Assembly (NCBI RefSeq): GCF_001704415.2 | Contig: NC_030817.1 | Location: 55,661,550 to 55,725,549, forward strand | Length of the DNA: 64,000 bases | Source: Capra hircus | Taxonomy: Eukaryota > Chordata > Mammalia > Artiodactyla > Bovidae | Direction of reading: 5' to 3' | Shown here: positions 11,144 through 24,611 of the stretch, piece after piece | Layout: each line of letters begins with the position of its first letter | Position numbering within the stretch: position 1 is the first letter of the stretch | The notes under the pieces: model-generated | Seen by the model: only the letters and a program-made list of their open reading frames with translations | Database searches by the model: none | What the model was told of the DNA's origin: nothing | Made by a program: the position numbers and the translations under genes

Positions 11144-11286
11144 TAAATTGGCTGGATCACAGCCGAACATTCAGAGAACAAGGAGTAGATGAAAACGAAA
11201 CACTGCTGCTTAGACGGAAGTTCTTTTACTCTGATCAGAATGTGGACTCAAGAGACCCCGTGCAGCTGAACCTGCTCTATGTTCAG
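11144..11286 (+). CDS. TLN2: Talin-2 coding exon 5 (F1/F2)
   Basis: 143-bp exon between acceptor gcgttgcag and donor gtacag. It completes codon 173 and ends on a codon boundary at residue 220. It encodes NWLDHSRTFREQGVDENE and LLLRRKFFYSDQNVDSRD, the end of F1 and start of the FERM F2 (acyl-CoA-binding-protein-like) lobe. Very close to talin-1 over the RRKFFYSDQNVDSRDPVQLN stretch. Confidence 0.97.
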
Positions 11287-12871
11287 GTACAGTATCGAAT
11301 GCTCAGACCCTGAGGTTGGTGAGCTTTCCAGAACTCCGGCTGTGGCTGGTGGAGGGCAGCAACTGGGCTCTGGTTCTTGCCCTGTCTGTGACGTTCTCTT
11401 TTCAATCATGTTGAGTTATGGTGCAGGTTGATGTCCACTGTGAGCTGCCAGCCACCCTGAGAGGGACTTTGGTTGGCTTCCCAGCGGGGGTCCTGGTAGC
11501 CACTGCCGTCTCTCTCTGTCTTTTGGCTTTGCAGGAAATTGCTGGCTCACCATTCACATGTACTACTGCTTTCTTACCTCACATCTAGAAAACAAGGGTG
11601 GATATTGGTCAGAAAATCAGTATTTCTCATTAACTGAAAGATATTCTCTCAATAACATTTTAAATTTTTACCACTAACCAACTGTTTAAACTCAGATGAA
11701 TCATTTGATTCATCTGAGTTGCAGTTACCCAGTACGTAAGATGTGGGCTTTGAGTAGACAGTCCTGAAGACTTCTGTTGGCTCAAGGAAAAATCTTCCTT
11801 CCTCTCTTACTTCTTCTTCTTCCCTGTGTTCCTTCCCTTTCCTCTCCTTTTGCTTATCAACCTGTTGGCTCATAGAAATAACGTGGGAGGGGGAGGGTCA
11901 GCAAAATGCAGCCATGGTGTCGCCTGTATTTATAAATGTTAAAGTTTCATTGGAACCACATCTCATATTGCACATTGGTAAATACTCTTCTTTATCACAT
12001 AACTGTCTACGTATTGTCAGTGGCAGCACTCTTATTCTGACAGCAGAGTTCAGTAGAGACAGAGACCCATGGCCCAGAAGATGTAATTTGTTGACTCTCC
12101 GGCATTTTACTGGAAAACTTTGCTGGCCCCCAAGTTAGTGGATGGAGGAAGGGCTTGGAGAAATGAGGCTGGTAGGCCAGAAGGGAGAGAGAGAGATCCA
12201 GACAATAAGAAAATGCTTGTTGGTTTAAGGCTCAGGGCCATAGGTCAGAGTGTACATCTGAAAGTGTTCTGGGGGTCATTTAACTAGAGAAAGGAAAGAC
12301 AATAAATAGCAACACAAGTGAGGGGTCAGGAAACAGGAGAAAGATTTCAAGTGCAGTGCCTCCCTGATTCCTGGGCTGTGTATTTGTTTATCATTTCACC
12401 CAGATGTCTGCAGTACTGAGTGCTTGTCTGTTCTGTTTATCTTGGGGTGAGGGTTGGGTTGATTTTACTTCTAGGTAATTCTTCTATTAACTTTATCACT
12501 TAGGGTCATAAAAATCTATTGCATTTCTGTCCCCTATGAATCTGGTCATTATACAAGGATTTCCCCTTTATTTTTCGCAATCACGTCTACCTCCCTAGAT
12601 TGCACTCAAGCTTTAGTTTTAATATACTGGGCATTGCTGATTCCCTCCATCCATAGGCAATTTGAGCATGGACTCGTTTTCCCTTTTCATTAATTCTGCG
12701 GCGCTGCAGTCGCTCACAGCGTCCTGAATGAATGCCTCACTCTGGGTTGGCTGGCACACTTCCCCTCATTTCCCCAGAGAGGGTAGGCTTGGGAGCCAGG
12801 AACATGGCACTGGAGAAATTGTGTTGGTCCCCCCAAGCTCCTGATGCTTTTTGCTTCCTCTTGTGTTGCAG
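11287..12871 (+). other. TLN2: TLN2 intron 5
   Basis: GT-AG intron of 1585 bp. I recognise no repeat family or other gene. A small inverted pair 'actcagatgaatcatttga / ttcatctgagt' lies near 11692-11720. Confidence 0.88.
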
Positions 12872-12999
12872 GCTCGGGATGATATCCTGAATGGCTCCCA
12901 CCCTGTCTCCTTCGAGAAAGCATGTGAGTTTGGTGGATTTCAAGCCCAGATTCAATTCGGACCTCATGTGGAGCATAAACACAAGCCTGGATTCTTAGA
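12872..12999 (+). CDS. TLN2: Talin-2 coding exon 6 (F2)
   Basis: 128-bp exon between acceptor gtgttgcag and donor gtaaat, encoding residues 221-262 plus two bases of codon 263. Sequence ARDDILNGSHPVSFEKACEF is F2 core. The histidine- and lysine-rich HVEHKHKPGF segment follows. Frame intact; joins exon 7 across a 16.4-kb intron to give the Asp of FLDLKEF. Confidence 0.97.
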
Positions 13000-13273
13000 G
13001 TAAATGACCGTTTGGTTTTCTTTTTTCTCTTGTTTTCACTATTTATCTTTGAGCTTGTTATGCAACATACACACTGTAGTTTTGGTCAATTGTGAGACTG
13101 TTAGCTTTTACTTGATTCAATATATGATGACATTTGTGGGCCTTGGAGAAAGCAAGGGGCCTAGAAATTCAGTGTTGGGATGACTATGAAGATGGCTTGT
13201 TCCACTTTTGGGCAGGGTGTGTTTTCCTCTGGACCGCAGGGTCTGCAGTATCCCTCCAAGCTGTTGTCTAAGG

Positions 13274-13566
13274 CAGTGGTCCCCAACCTTTTGGCACCTG
13301 GGGCCAATTTCATGGAAGATAATTTTCCCAGGAACAGAGTAGTGGGGGATGTCTTCAGGATGATTCAAACACTTTACATTTATTGTGTACTTTATATCTA
13401 TTATATTACATTGTGATGTATGAGAATCAGCCACTGCTGATCTGACAGGAGACGGAGCTCAGACGGTAATGGCAGCCATAGGGAGCAGCTATCAGTGCTC
13501 ACTTCTTGCTATGTAGCCCAGTTCCTAACAGGCCATGGACCCAGTACCAGAGGTTGGGGACCCCTG
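13274..13566 (+). mobile_element. hAT-Charlie non-autonomous element (MER1-like)
   Basis: 15-bp terminal inverted repeats, cagtggtccccaacc at the left and its complement ending in ggttggggacccctg at the right, with one mismatch. The interior follows the MER1-type consensus, including an 'atctgacaggagacggagctcag' analogue near 13440. The 8-bp flanks no longer match, so the target duplication has decayed. Confidence 0.85.
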
Positions 13567-16254
13567 ATCCAGGTTATCTCTAGAATTGAGATACTCACTT
13601 TTCCCATCTTCTGAAATCTCTGCTCTTTACAATATTACTTCTTCATATGGGGCAGCATTTTGTCATGTTGCATTTCTTTTAAAGACTCCAGTATTAGAAC
13701 AACAGAGTATAAAAGAGAGAGTTTCACATCATTTAGTATAATTTAGTGAAATTGTCACTGCTCTGAAAAGGTGTGATGTATATATTTTTAAATACTGGCT
13801 CTACACTTCCCACACATCTGGTCTTTGGTTTGCTTTTATGAAATGATGAGGGTGATTTTTCTGGCCCAACACTTATGGGTTCAAGAGAAAGCTAACCCTC
13901 CAGATTCATCACGGCCCCACTGAACATGGGCCTTAGGACTGGGTTTCCTAGAGATGTCTAGCAGACAAGCCTCACCATGTGTAGGCAGCTGTTTGTCAGA
14001 GCTCATCTTCCCCTCTGGTTTGGCCTGGGCTTCTCCAAGGATTTTGTCTCTTTCTTTCTCTGATAATATTTCTTTCCTTTATCTGGTTTCCCCCACTTTT
14101 TCTTTCTCTCTTCCACTTCCTCTTAGATCTGATGAAATGTTTGGCTGAGCCAAAAATATCACAACAGGACGTCTTAACCTGGTCAAAATCATGCTCTCAC
14201 CTAGAGTGAGCTTTTGTAGAGGCTTTGCAAGTGGGGACCTGACAGGAATGCCGACTGGGGTGGGTAGGCATCATCTTTTCTACAGGATACATGAATGTGA
14301 GGTGCATTAAGTAGGTCATTCATCATATTGTATCTGAGTGTATTGAAAGGAGACAATAACACTGCTTATTTGGCCCCTAACCTCACTTTTGCTTTGGTGG
14401 AAAGTAACTGGGACCAGCACATGCCCTTCTCTCCGGGTGGCAGAGAATGCCTCGGCCATGTGCTGTTGGGTCTAAACTGAGTTGTTATTAAAAAAAGAAA
14501 AACTCTCCTCTTGGGTTGATGAATCCCAGGGAGCCCTTCCAAAGTGATGCTTTGTCCTACAGTATTCCGCATAGCGACCTTGAGTCTGAGACGCTCTAAG
14601 CAGGTCCTGTCATTGACTTTGTTCCGCATCCTCCAAATGAGTCATTTGGCCAAGGTCCTCAGGGCCACTTGTATCCAGTTGGTCTGACTTCCTTCCTGCA
14701 GGAGCCTTGGAAATTTGCCTTTCCCTGTGCTTATAGCTCAGATGCCTTCCAGAAAACCACATGCACATGAGCTTTTAGTTACTCTCGCCCTCCCATATTC
14801 TGCCCTCACAGTTGGTCCCTCAGATACATTTGGTATCATAAACCTATGGATTATGGCCACGGAAACTGACTACACAAAGAATTAAGCCCCGGAGGGAGGA
14901 AATGTGTTTTGTTTCTTTGAGTGACTGATGAAGCATGGGAGAAAGTGAAGAGATTTATGAACCAAAAAGTTTTACATGTTTAGTTTTTAAGCTTTCATAC
15001 CTGTGAGCCTGTGTGGCCCTGATCAGAAGGTGATCCCAATTCAGCCTTTTATTGGGTACCTCAAATGATGCTACCCTGGTCATTTTATTTATGCCTTTTC
15101 TCTGGAGCTTTTGGACAGATTATCCTCAGGGCCTACTTGTGAATTGAACAAGCAGTATATTTTATGCTATGGATGCAGAAGCAGCAGCAGAGAGGGGAAG
15201 TGGCTTGTCCATGGTTACATAGACTTTTTCTGCAGGTAGCTTCTGACTCCTCACATTGGGATTTACATTTTTTACAAACAGATGTCTACTTGGAGGGCAA
15301 AGTTGCCCCCTTCACTGGTCTCCCAGTGTGCAGCAAGGTTAGGAAAGTACTTTAAAATGTGATCACAGGATTCTTTGGTCTCTTTGCTGTTACAAGTTGT
15401 GCCTATTACATCCCAGTGAGTGTCATCACACCACCAACTGCTTGTGTGTGGATTGCAGGCAGTATCAGAGCACTGGTATTGCTCATACACTGTCTCCTGG
15501 GACTTATGGGCCATCGAATGTGGCACACCTACACTCTATTAAAGATGTACCTTCTCTTAGTAATGTGAGGTCACCAAGGTTAAGCAACTGTGTTCAGCTT
15601 TCCTGTTTCTGAGATTATGGTATAAAGCTCAGGACTCTAGTGGTATATGTATCCTGACTCAGGTTCCAGATTAAAACAAGCTTATTGTGCCTCATAGAAA
15701 TTATTTTTCTCATGAATTTGATTTACTCTTTAATTAGGCCAAGTTTAGTCTAGGTAATGAGGCATTTTTATTTAATGTAGATGTTTAATTGTGTATATTA
15801 TTGCACACACATTACAGGTAAAAACTTGCCTGAGAATATTCATCTCCTTTTAAACAAAACAGCGAGGTCACAGTTCCCTGACTGCATGTTGGATAGTCTG
15901 AGACCTTTCAGGGTTAGGGTCCCTGTGCTGTCCCTGATGACAAACCATGTCTACTAGTCTTTGTTTTTCACCATCTTGCTGTCATATATACTGTTTGCTT
16001 TGAACAATTCACAGTTGAAAAAAAAAAAAGAAGAAGATTGGCCTTGTCACACAGCCTGGTTGAAGCTAAAGCCAGGCAGAGGTTTTAGTCACACAGCTTT
16101 TGGGTAAGGTACATGGAGGTATGTTTAATGACTTTAATTCCTTTTTTTTTTTTTTTACTTTTAATTATAAAATTAATTTTCTTTTAATTTTTTGAAAATT
16201 TGTGTAGCGCTTGTGCTCAATGTCAGCATACTATGGACCTTTTTTTTAAAAAAC

Positions 16255-16922
16255 AAAAAGCTTTATTGAGGAATAATTGGGAATAATTGACAACTATGTA
16301 TATTTTAAAGTATGCGACTTGATGATATGATGTCCATATACATATGGAATGATTACCAAGATCAAAATAACCAACGTATCCATTACCTCACATTGTGTGT
16401 GTGTCTCTATGTGTGTGTGTGTTGAGAATGCTTATTGACTCAGCAGCTTTCAAGTGCACTGTACCATGTTATTAACTATAGTTGTAATGCTGTGTGCTAG
16501 ATTCTTACTGTAAACTTCATACACTTTGGCCTGTGTTACCCCGTTTATCCCTCTCCCCCAACCTTTGTGTCCACCATTTCTGTTCTCTGTTTCTGTGAGA
16601 ACGGCTTAAGAAAGAGCTCTGTGTAAGCGACACCGTACCGTTTTGGCCACTCTCTGTCTGGCTTGTGTCACTCAGCATGTTGCCCTCTGAGTTCACCTGT
16701 GTTGCCACAAGTGGCAGGGTTTCCTTTTCTCTTACGGTGGAAAATATTTCAGTGTATATATCTACCACACATGTTCTTTACCCATTCATCAATCAGGGGA
16801 CATTAAGTTATCTCCCTATCTTGGCTATTCCAAATAATACTGCAATGAACATGGGTTGCAGACCCTGATTTCAATTTATTTGGATATACACCAATGAGTG
16901 AGATTGCTGGATCATACGGTAG
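16255..16922 (-). mobile_element. L1 3' end, antisense
   Basis: Reads as the complement of an older mammalian L1 3' UTR: 'agctttattgaggaataatt' start, a (TG)n patch, and the closing 'cattcatcaatcaggggaca' and 'atactgcaatgaacatggg' motifs of the ORF2 3' region. No intact coding frame. Confidence 0.8.
16396..16424. repeat. (TG)n microsatellite inside L1
   Basis: Interrupted TG dinucleotide run (tgtgtgtgtgtctctatgtg then tgtgtgtg), part of the L1 3' UTR. Confidence 0.8.
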
Positions 16923-17199
16923 TTACTATGGACCTTTTTATGAGTATTGGGTGTGTTTTTTTTCTACCTTTCTTAAGACCCCTTGATGATTTCTGTACTC
17001 AGTAGCACCTTACTAAAGGTGCTTATTGAGAAAAATGAAAATCAGAGACTAAACGATTCTCAGAGTTTTCAGGGATTTAAAAATTATTTAGTGTCCCCCC
17101 CAGCTGCTTTATTGTTGGGAAAATGGGTGCAAGAGAAACAGGTAATTTCAGAGACACAAATTTAGTGGAATAATTTAACGTACCTTCCTCAGGAAGTGA

Positions 17200-19020
17200 T
17201 AAGTAGAACAAGATCAAAATAATATAAAGAAAATGTTTTAGTCAAGAGAATGAAATAGAAATTTCAGAGAGAATCAACAGAACCTGAAGCTGCCTTTCTG
17301 AAAAAATTAATAAAATGTATAAATCTCTGGTAGATTTGGTCAAGTGAAACAAAAGAAGAAAGAGGAAAAAATAATCAATAATGAATTATAGGGGCAGAAC
17401 TTCAGATAAGGATTTTAAAAATCATAAGAAAATAAAATGGAAATTTGAAGCCAAAAATTGAAGATATAGACAAAAATGGACAATAAGAAAATCTGGATGG
17501 ATCTATGATCTTGAAAGAAATAGTCTTCATAATATGAAATAAATGAATCAAAAAGAAAGTAGGCTCAGTTTGTTTCAGAGAACAGAAAGGAAAAAAAAAA
17601 AATTCCTCACCTTACCTTGAAGCTAGCAGATCAAGATAGCAAAACTGAATTGAATATAGACCAATAAAATTTTAAACTCAATATGGGTCCTACCTAGAAT
17701 TCATAAAAAAATCAGTAAAGTCCAGCATTACTTCTGTTTATCTGTAACTGCAAGTTAGAACTGGTTTCTCTAGGAACGCAAAATTCATTGTTGAGTAAAT
17801 AATTTTTTCATGTCTTCTACCTGGTAAGCTCTAGACATTGAGGACAGCAGTGTAAAACAGTCAAACATTCCTTCCCTGATGGAACTTTTGTTCTAGTGTA
17901 GAGGGAGATAATAAGTAACAAAGAAGTTATGAAATAAGGAAGGAAAAAGAAACAACTTCAGGATTAGAAAAATGAAACTGTCAGTTGCGAGTGATGGGCT
18001 TATCTACAGAGATAATTCACTCAATCTATGAAGAAATTTATCAGAACTGTTAAGAGAAAGCAGTCTCTGGAAGAAAGATCAGTATATTAAAGCAGCTTAT
18101 CATCACCTAGATCCAGACAACCATGGTATTCATCTGCAGGGCTGAAAAGTAAATATATAGATATGTTTGTATGTGTGAAAATATATGGAAGACTCACAAC
18201 TAATCCCAATTTCTTAGAAAGCTATAATAATTTAAACACTCTATTATTAACATAGGGTGATATAACAGTTCTGAAGGTTAACGAACTTGCCTTAATGAAA
18301 GTTAAAATAGGCAAAAGACGTTTTCCAAATGGGGCTTTCCAGATGATTCAGTGGTGAAGAATCCTGCCAGGGCTGGAGACGTGCGTTCAATCTCCGGGTC
18401 AGGAAAATCCCTTAGAGAAGGAAATGGCACACTCTGGCCCGGGAAACCCTATGGACGGAGGAACCTGATTGGCTACAGTCCAGGGAGTCAGAGGAGTCAA
18501 ATATGACGGTGACTGAGCACGCTCACTAGGGAAAAAGATCAAGATAGTGCCCAGGCACTTGAGAGGAGAGGAAATTCAACTTACTTACTTGTAAAGACAG
18601 GGAAAGATACTCAGCCTCGTAAGCAATCTAGAATGCAAAATCAATAAGGATATAGCTTTTTCATGCCTCTCAGATGGGCACACATTTTAATGTATGAAGA
18701 CACCAGAGCACAGAGGAAATGATAGTTTAGAAGATGAATCTGTTGAATTTAAAAATACAAAGAGAAACAGAAATGTATTATTTATAGACGCAAGTAGAGG
18801 GAGGAATGTAATAAACCATGCATGGAAATTACCTTCAGGAAAATGACTACCTATAGGGTGAAAAAGAAGGATGGTGTGGGACTTCAGCTAAATCTGTAAT
18901 TTGTTCTTTAAAAACAGAGAAGTCGCAATCATAAAGCGAATATGACAATATGGTAACGTGTGTTTATCCTTGGTGATTGGTATATAAGTTGAGGTGTATA
19001 CTTTGTATTTCATGTTCCCA
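17200..19020 (+). mobile_element. Ancient L1 (ORF2 part and 3' end), sense
   Basis: Purine-rich sequence resembling degraded L1 ORF2 in sense orientation ('aaaattaataaaatgtataa' near 17305), then a 3' region with 'gatactcagcctcgtaagca' and 'catgcctctcagatgggcac'. A Bov-tA at 18331-18530 interrupts it. All frames are broken. Edges are uncertain. Confidence 0.55.
18331..18530 (+). mobile_element. Bov-tA SINE (diverged)
   Basis: Canonical order of gggctttcc head, tRNA-like middle and Bov-A body, with more substitutions than most copies here. Inserted in the ancient L1. Confidence 0.8.
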
Positions 19021-19630
19021 CAGTTAATGTCTTTAAAAAGGATAGTTGCTGTAGTCTGTGTGTGAGGTGATAAAAGCTTGTAATCACTGAGGCTGGATAC
19101 ATACCATGTAATAAGGAAAAAATTAAGAGACCTTGGAGGTCAGGCACAAAGGTTCCGTGACCCTGGATGCCTCGGGGAGGAATGGTCCAGTGGTTGGGTG
19201 CAGGCAGGCAGGGGGAACCTCCCTCATTCTTGGTTTCACCCTCATCCTGTTACCGTGTTCCTTAGGAGTGTTTCACTGAGAAAACACTGCAACCAGGGTA
19301 TGAGTCTCTGAGGAAGGCTTTAGAGCGGACCTCGAAATTTTCCCCCACAAACTCAAGATAATTCTACTGTCAACAAACAAAGCTTTTGACACAGTACGAA
19401 GTCTTAAGTCAGTTTTTCTCTTGGCATCTGTTCAAACACATAGTCCTCCTTTGTAGTTGGTCTTCTGTGTGTGCTTTGTCAGAATAATTTGGCTGTGGAT
19501 TCTGTTTTCAAACCCACAGTAAAGCAAGAGTTTCAGCTTTGTTTCTTCCCAGCTCCATCTTCCCTCCTCTTCCTCTCCACTGCCCATGCACTGGTTTCTC
19601 TAGTTGGCTTTTTAAAATTTTTTCAGAGAT

Positions 19631-20330
19631 AATGCCATTTTATTTATTTATTTATTATTTTTATTTTTAACTGAAGGATAAGTGCTTTCCAATATTAGGT
19701 TGGTCCCTGCCATTCACCAGCATAAACCAACCATAGATATAGATATGCCCCTCCCTCTTGAACCTGCCTCCCATCCCATCCCTCTAGGTAGTCACAGAGC
19801 CCAGTTTGAGCTCCCTGAGTCACACAGTAAATTCCCACTGGCTGTCTATTTTACCTATGGTAGTGTATATGTTTCCACACTATATCCGTTTGCCCCTCCC
19901 TCTCCTTCCCCACCCCATGTGCTTAAGCCTGTTCTCTGTGTCTGCATCTCCCCTGGTGCCCTGCAGATAGGTTCATCAATAACATCTTTCTAGATTCCAT
20001 ATATATGCATTAGTATACAGTATTTGTTTTTCTCTTTCTGACTTGCTTCACTCTGTTTAACAGGTTCTAGGTCCATCCACCTCATTAGCTCTGACTCAAA
20101 TGTGGTCCTTTTTGTAGCTGAGTAATATTCCATTGTAAAAATGCACAGCTTCTTTATCCATTCATCTGTTGATGGACATTTAGGTTGCTTCCATGTCCTA
20201 GCTATTGTAGATAGTGCTGCAGTGAACACTGAGATACATGAGTCTTTTTCATTTATGGTTTTCTCAGGGTATATGCCCAGGAGTGCTATTGTTCAGTTAT
20301 ATGGTCGTTTTATTTCTAGTTTGTTATAGG
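19631..20330 (-). mobile_element. L1 3' end, antisense, with ORF2 C-terminus
   Basis: On the minus strand 19990-20229 encodes the L1 ORF2p C-terminal block, with ARTWKQPKCPSTDEWIKK, TMEYYSATK and WMDLE motifs. It is followed (toward lower coordinates) by L1 3' UTR and the (ttta)n tail region near 19640. 5'-truncated. Confidence 0.9.
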
Positions 20331-20906
20331 AATCTCCATACTATCTTACATAGTGGCTGTAATCAGTTTCCATTCCCACCAGCAGTGGAAGAGGGTTTTT
20401 TGTCCCATGCTCCTCACAGCCGGGAGTGCTCCCATCAGTCTGGGGTGGTGATGAGCACTCAACGTTGCCTTCACTGTTTCCTCTTAGCTTCAGCCTCCTA
20501 AGGTTGCTGTCTCCCTCCCTAACGACTTTCAGACTGCATAACTTTCAAACCAGGAACCTCTGCATGTATCTAACCCTAGGCTATTTTTGAACCTCTGTGG
20601 GGTTTCCCATCTTTACGCTGAAGGGCACTGGGTTTGGTTCAGGAGCACACAACTGCCATGAGACTGAGACAGGTCCTCAGCGCCTTGCCTGTGCCTTCCC
20701 CGTGTGATCTTCACTCTCTGCTTTTTTGCCACTGTAACTATTTTCCAACTCGACCAGTGTTTTCTTCCACCTACTTCATCAGTTCAAATTAACCAGGACT
20801 TGACCAATATTCTTAAGTCACATTTTCATCTTTAAGTCTGGATTTAAACCCAAGATTTAAATCCAGTGTATCCAACTCCATCATTTAAGCTTTCAGTCCG
20901 CTAGAC

Positions 20907-21090
20907 CAGTGGGTCCTCCACCTTGAGCGTGTGGCAGGCCCATCCAGAGGGCTTGTTAAAACACACTGTTGGGTCTTACCTCAAAGCCTCTTATTCAGTG
21001 GGTTTGGCGCAAAGCCTAAAAACTTGGCGAGTGTTACGTGATTTCACGTGGTACCGATGCTGCTGGTCCTCAGACCACACTTTGAAACTT
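20907..21090 (+). mobile_element. MER20-like hAT element
   Basis: Starts at cagtgggtcct, passes 'gggcttgttaaaacacactg' and ends in 'accacactttgaaacttt', the MER20 order. Diverged; one end frayed. Confidence 0.75.
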
Positions 21091-21255
21091 TGTGTGATAC
21101 CAAATTGAAATGTTATTAGTCATTTGGTGATTCAGCATAAAGGTTGGGTTCAGGAAACCTGGGTGTTCTAGCGTCCCTGAGTGACACTGTCTCTGCTGCA
21201 CCTCTGTGCCATGCCTCCTGTCCTCTTTAGAGCTCCGCTGTGTGCTGGTAGACTT

Positions 21256-21548
21256 GTCGCTGCCCGTTTTGTTTTGTTTTGTTTTAACTCTGGCTGCACT
21301 CTGTCTTCATTGCTGCACGTGCGCTTTCTCTAGTTGTAGAGAGCAGGGGCTACTCTTTGTTGCAGGGTGCCGTCTTCTCGTTGCAGTAGCTTCTCGTTGC
21401 AGAGCCCGGGCTATAGGGCTCATGGGTAGTTTTGGCTGTGGGCTTAGTTTGCTCTGAGGCACATGGGATCTTCCCAGACTAGGGACTGAACCTGTGTCCC
21501 CTGCATTGGCAGGTGGATTCTTATCCACTGAGCCACCAGGGAAGCCCT
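21256..21548 (-). mobile_element. CHR-type SINE
   Basis: Reverse complement begins 'gggcttccctggtggctcag' with a tRNA-Glu-like head and continues through the CHR body ('gcagcaatgaagaca') to a tail seen as (gtttt)n at 21265-21285. Cetartiodactyl-specific family. Confidence 0.85.
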
Positions 21549-22104
21549 CTTCACTGCTTTATGTTAATATTGTTGCCCTCCTTCCCCAGGAATGAGAGGG
21601 CGGCCATTGTTTTCGTATGAGCAGCACCATTCCTAGGTGGGAATCTTAAATGCTTCCCAGGTGATAAGACCAGCTAAGAGAGAGGGGAGTTGCCTGTGGT
21701 AGTGCAATTTCTAGATGAGAGTTCTGGGACAGGTGAGAAGCGGTTAACATTTCCCAAACCATGGCTGCCTCCCATGTACTTGTGCACTTCTTTTGAGACC
21801 AGAGAACATCTTTAGAATGCCTCTTTTGGAATTACTTATAGAAGCAGCTTACACTTGCTATATGAAAGTGAAGTTTTAAGTGGGTGTCTGGATTTGAATC
21901 CAGACCCCTCTCCCCGAGATGTGTTTATTAAATTCCCCTTCCCTTATTCATTGCTTCTTGGCATTTCTAAAACATTGACTGCCACCACTGCGGTCATTGT
22001 TGCCATTATCTGATTGGGTGTTTCTGTTTCTTTGTCCCAAGGTTCTCAAATACCTATCATATGGTATGTCTTTTGACTGAAGGGTAACGTGGGGAGACCA
22101 GAGT

Positions 22105-22290
22105 GCTAAGTGGCTAAGAGCGTGGTCTCTGGAGCCCACAGATGAGGCTTAAGTTGTTGGCTATGATTGTGGGCAACTTCCTTAGAATCACTGAGCCTCC
22201 TGTTCCATGTATAAAAAAAACTGGAATATTGAAATATTTTCTTCCAAGAATGTTGTTAGAGTTTAATCTATTTATGCATGTAAAACCCCG
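22105..22290 (+). mobile_element. MIR SINE
   Basis: Core motifs 'agtggctaagagcgtggtct', 'ctggagcc', 'gggcaacttccttag' and 'tgagcctcc' in MIR order. Ancient and diverged. Confidence 0.6.
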
Positions 22291-23387
22291 GAAACAGTAT
22301 TTGCCTTTCAATAAATGGCAGCTGTTGGTAGTGGAAAACCCCCTATGGACATGGTTTACTGTTTCTTGGATCATCCCCCAAAATCATTTAAAGGACAGAA
22401 TCTATGCTTCTACCTCTCTGAAACCCTGTATTTTAACTTTCAACTTAGGCATTTATTTCCCAGTCTTTTGATGCAGGACCAACTTTTTCCTGGTGTGGGT
22501 CACCTGGTTAGGGCTCTCCATTATCTTTATTGGATATGCCACGTCATCTATAAGGGAATATAAAGACAATCATGAAGCAATCTGAGGACAGACTATTTTT
22601 AAATTTCAATGTTTTTTTTTTTTTTTTTTCTGTTTAGTAGTTCACATGTCTTGTTTATATCTAATAACTTTTTGTAAATATTTACTGTTAGGAAGCATTC
22701 AGTATGCTCTCTTTTGTACTGTTTTAGGGACTATTTTAGCCCCAGGTTAGGGGCTACTTTGGTTTATTGCATAATTATGTGATACACAGCCAGCAGTGAG
22801 ATTGAAGAATAAATGCAGATCAATACAAACGGGAGAAGAAAGACAACTGACTCAGGCAGAGCAAAAGTAGAGTTCATGAGAGAAGAGTCTGTTGGCTGCA
22901 GATTTCAGCCTGCCGTGGATCTGAGAGCATGAGAGGAACTCTGACTAGTCTGCTGTATTAGTAATCAGTGTTACTCTCGCACTCAGAAAAGATGATACAT
23001 ACGAGGCTGGCAGAGGGTTTGCAGGCTGCCCTTTTAAGGTGGGAATATTTCAGAAGGCAGTGGGTAGGACTTGGCTTGGCCAGTGCTTGCTTAATTAGGA
23101 GAAAATTTTCCAATCAGATTTGACCATCTGACCCATTTTCTCAGAGAAGGCCAACAGATTTCACATGTACGCTTAGGAACCTTCCATACTTGGGTCTGGT
23201 AATCAAAAAAAAAACAACCGAGCTGGAACTGCTCCCCCGTGGGCTGGCAGGCAGCAATGATGGCAGGCTGCCTGCTCTTTCTGGCTTCCTGCTGACACTG
23301 TGCATGCTGTTGATTTACTGGGGAAGAATACATCCCCCACACGTGCACGCATACACGCACACTCCCTCAATTCATATTTGAAAACAC

Positions 23388-23604
23388 AGTAAGTGAAGTG
23401 TTGGTCTCTCAGTCATGTCCGACTCTTTTTGTGATCCCATGGACTGTAACCCACCAGGCTCGTCTGTCCATGGAATTCTCCAGGCAAGAATACTAGAGTG
23501 GGTAGCCTATCCCTTCTCTAGGGGATTGTCCCAGCCCAGGAATTGAACCCGGGTCTCCTGCATTGCAGGCAGATTCTTTACTATGTGAACCACCAAGGAA
23601 GCCT
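23388..23604 (-). mobile_element. Bov-tA SINE
   Basis: Minus-strand copy: 'ctcagtcatgtccgactctt' at its 3' end and 'gtgaaccaccaaggaagcc' at its tRNA-like head. Nearly full length. Confidence 0.9.
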
Positions 23605-24364
23605 GCACTTTAGAGTACACTACCCTGAAATTGACTCTTGCAACATCAGGGGTCACACCTCCAGTGCAAGCTTCTAGAAGTTGTTTTCTCTTCCTACCAC
23701 AGAACGGGAGTGTTAGTTTGCAGAGTCTGAGTCCAGGGCAGCTTGTTGCCACACAGAACTTTCTCACCATAAATGACCAAGATGCCACCATCTGGTGTTC
23801 TAGTAACAGTCATTCTTGTGAGGGGGTTGGCATGGGCCCCTTTGCCAGGTCTCCTTTGTTGATACTGTGGGGCTGCCGTCCAGAGGCTCACAGCAGTGGC
23901 CCACCCTGATGCTTCCCGGTTATCATTGTTCGTGTGCTCCAGGGGAACCTGGAACAGCCCTGGGTTCACATGCATCTGCTCTTGAACTGGAGGTCAGAGG
24001 CTCTGTGCTGCTGTGACCTCAGCCAAGTCTTCTGACCTCTCTGTGACTCAGCTTCCTCTTCTGTGACATTGATGTCTTCCAGTCCTCTCAATCAGACCTT
24101 TTTGTCCCCAAAGCTGCTTAACAATAGTCACAGCATCTAAGGTGCTGCCGCCTAGTTGTTCCCTAGGTTACTTCCTCTGGACTGACATGGGGGTCTCTTG
24201 ATTAGGCTTGAGTATTCTGCTGATGCTCAAACCTAGTTCCCCAACCTTCCAGAAAATGTATTCAGAATTTTTTTTGTACCAATGCAGTTTACAGGTTGAA
24301 GAGGCATCATGATTCAAGTCTTAATGTAGCCAGAACTTTAACTTGACCCCTTCTTAAAATATTT

Positions 24365-24611
24365 TTTTGTTTATTTGTTTATTTGGCTGTACCGGGTCTT
24401 AGCTGCAGCATGCAAGACCTTTGTTGAGTCATTCAGATCCTTCTTTCAGGTGCACACACTCTCTAGTTATGGTGTGCGGGTTCAGAAGTTGTGGTGCTGG
24501 GGCTTAGTCGCTTCTTGGCATGTGGGATCCTGGCTCCTTGACTTGGGTTGGAACCCATGTCCCCTGCATTGCAAAGTGGATTCCTAACCACTGGACCACC
24601 AACGAAGTCCC
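24365..24611 (-). mobile_element. CHR-type SINE
   Basis: (ttta)n-like tail on the left, 'tggctgtaccgggtcttag' and 'tggaccaccaacgaagtccc' on the right, the antisense CHR pattern. Confidence 0.8.
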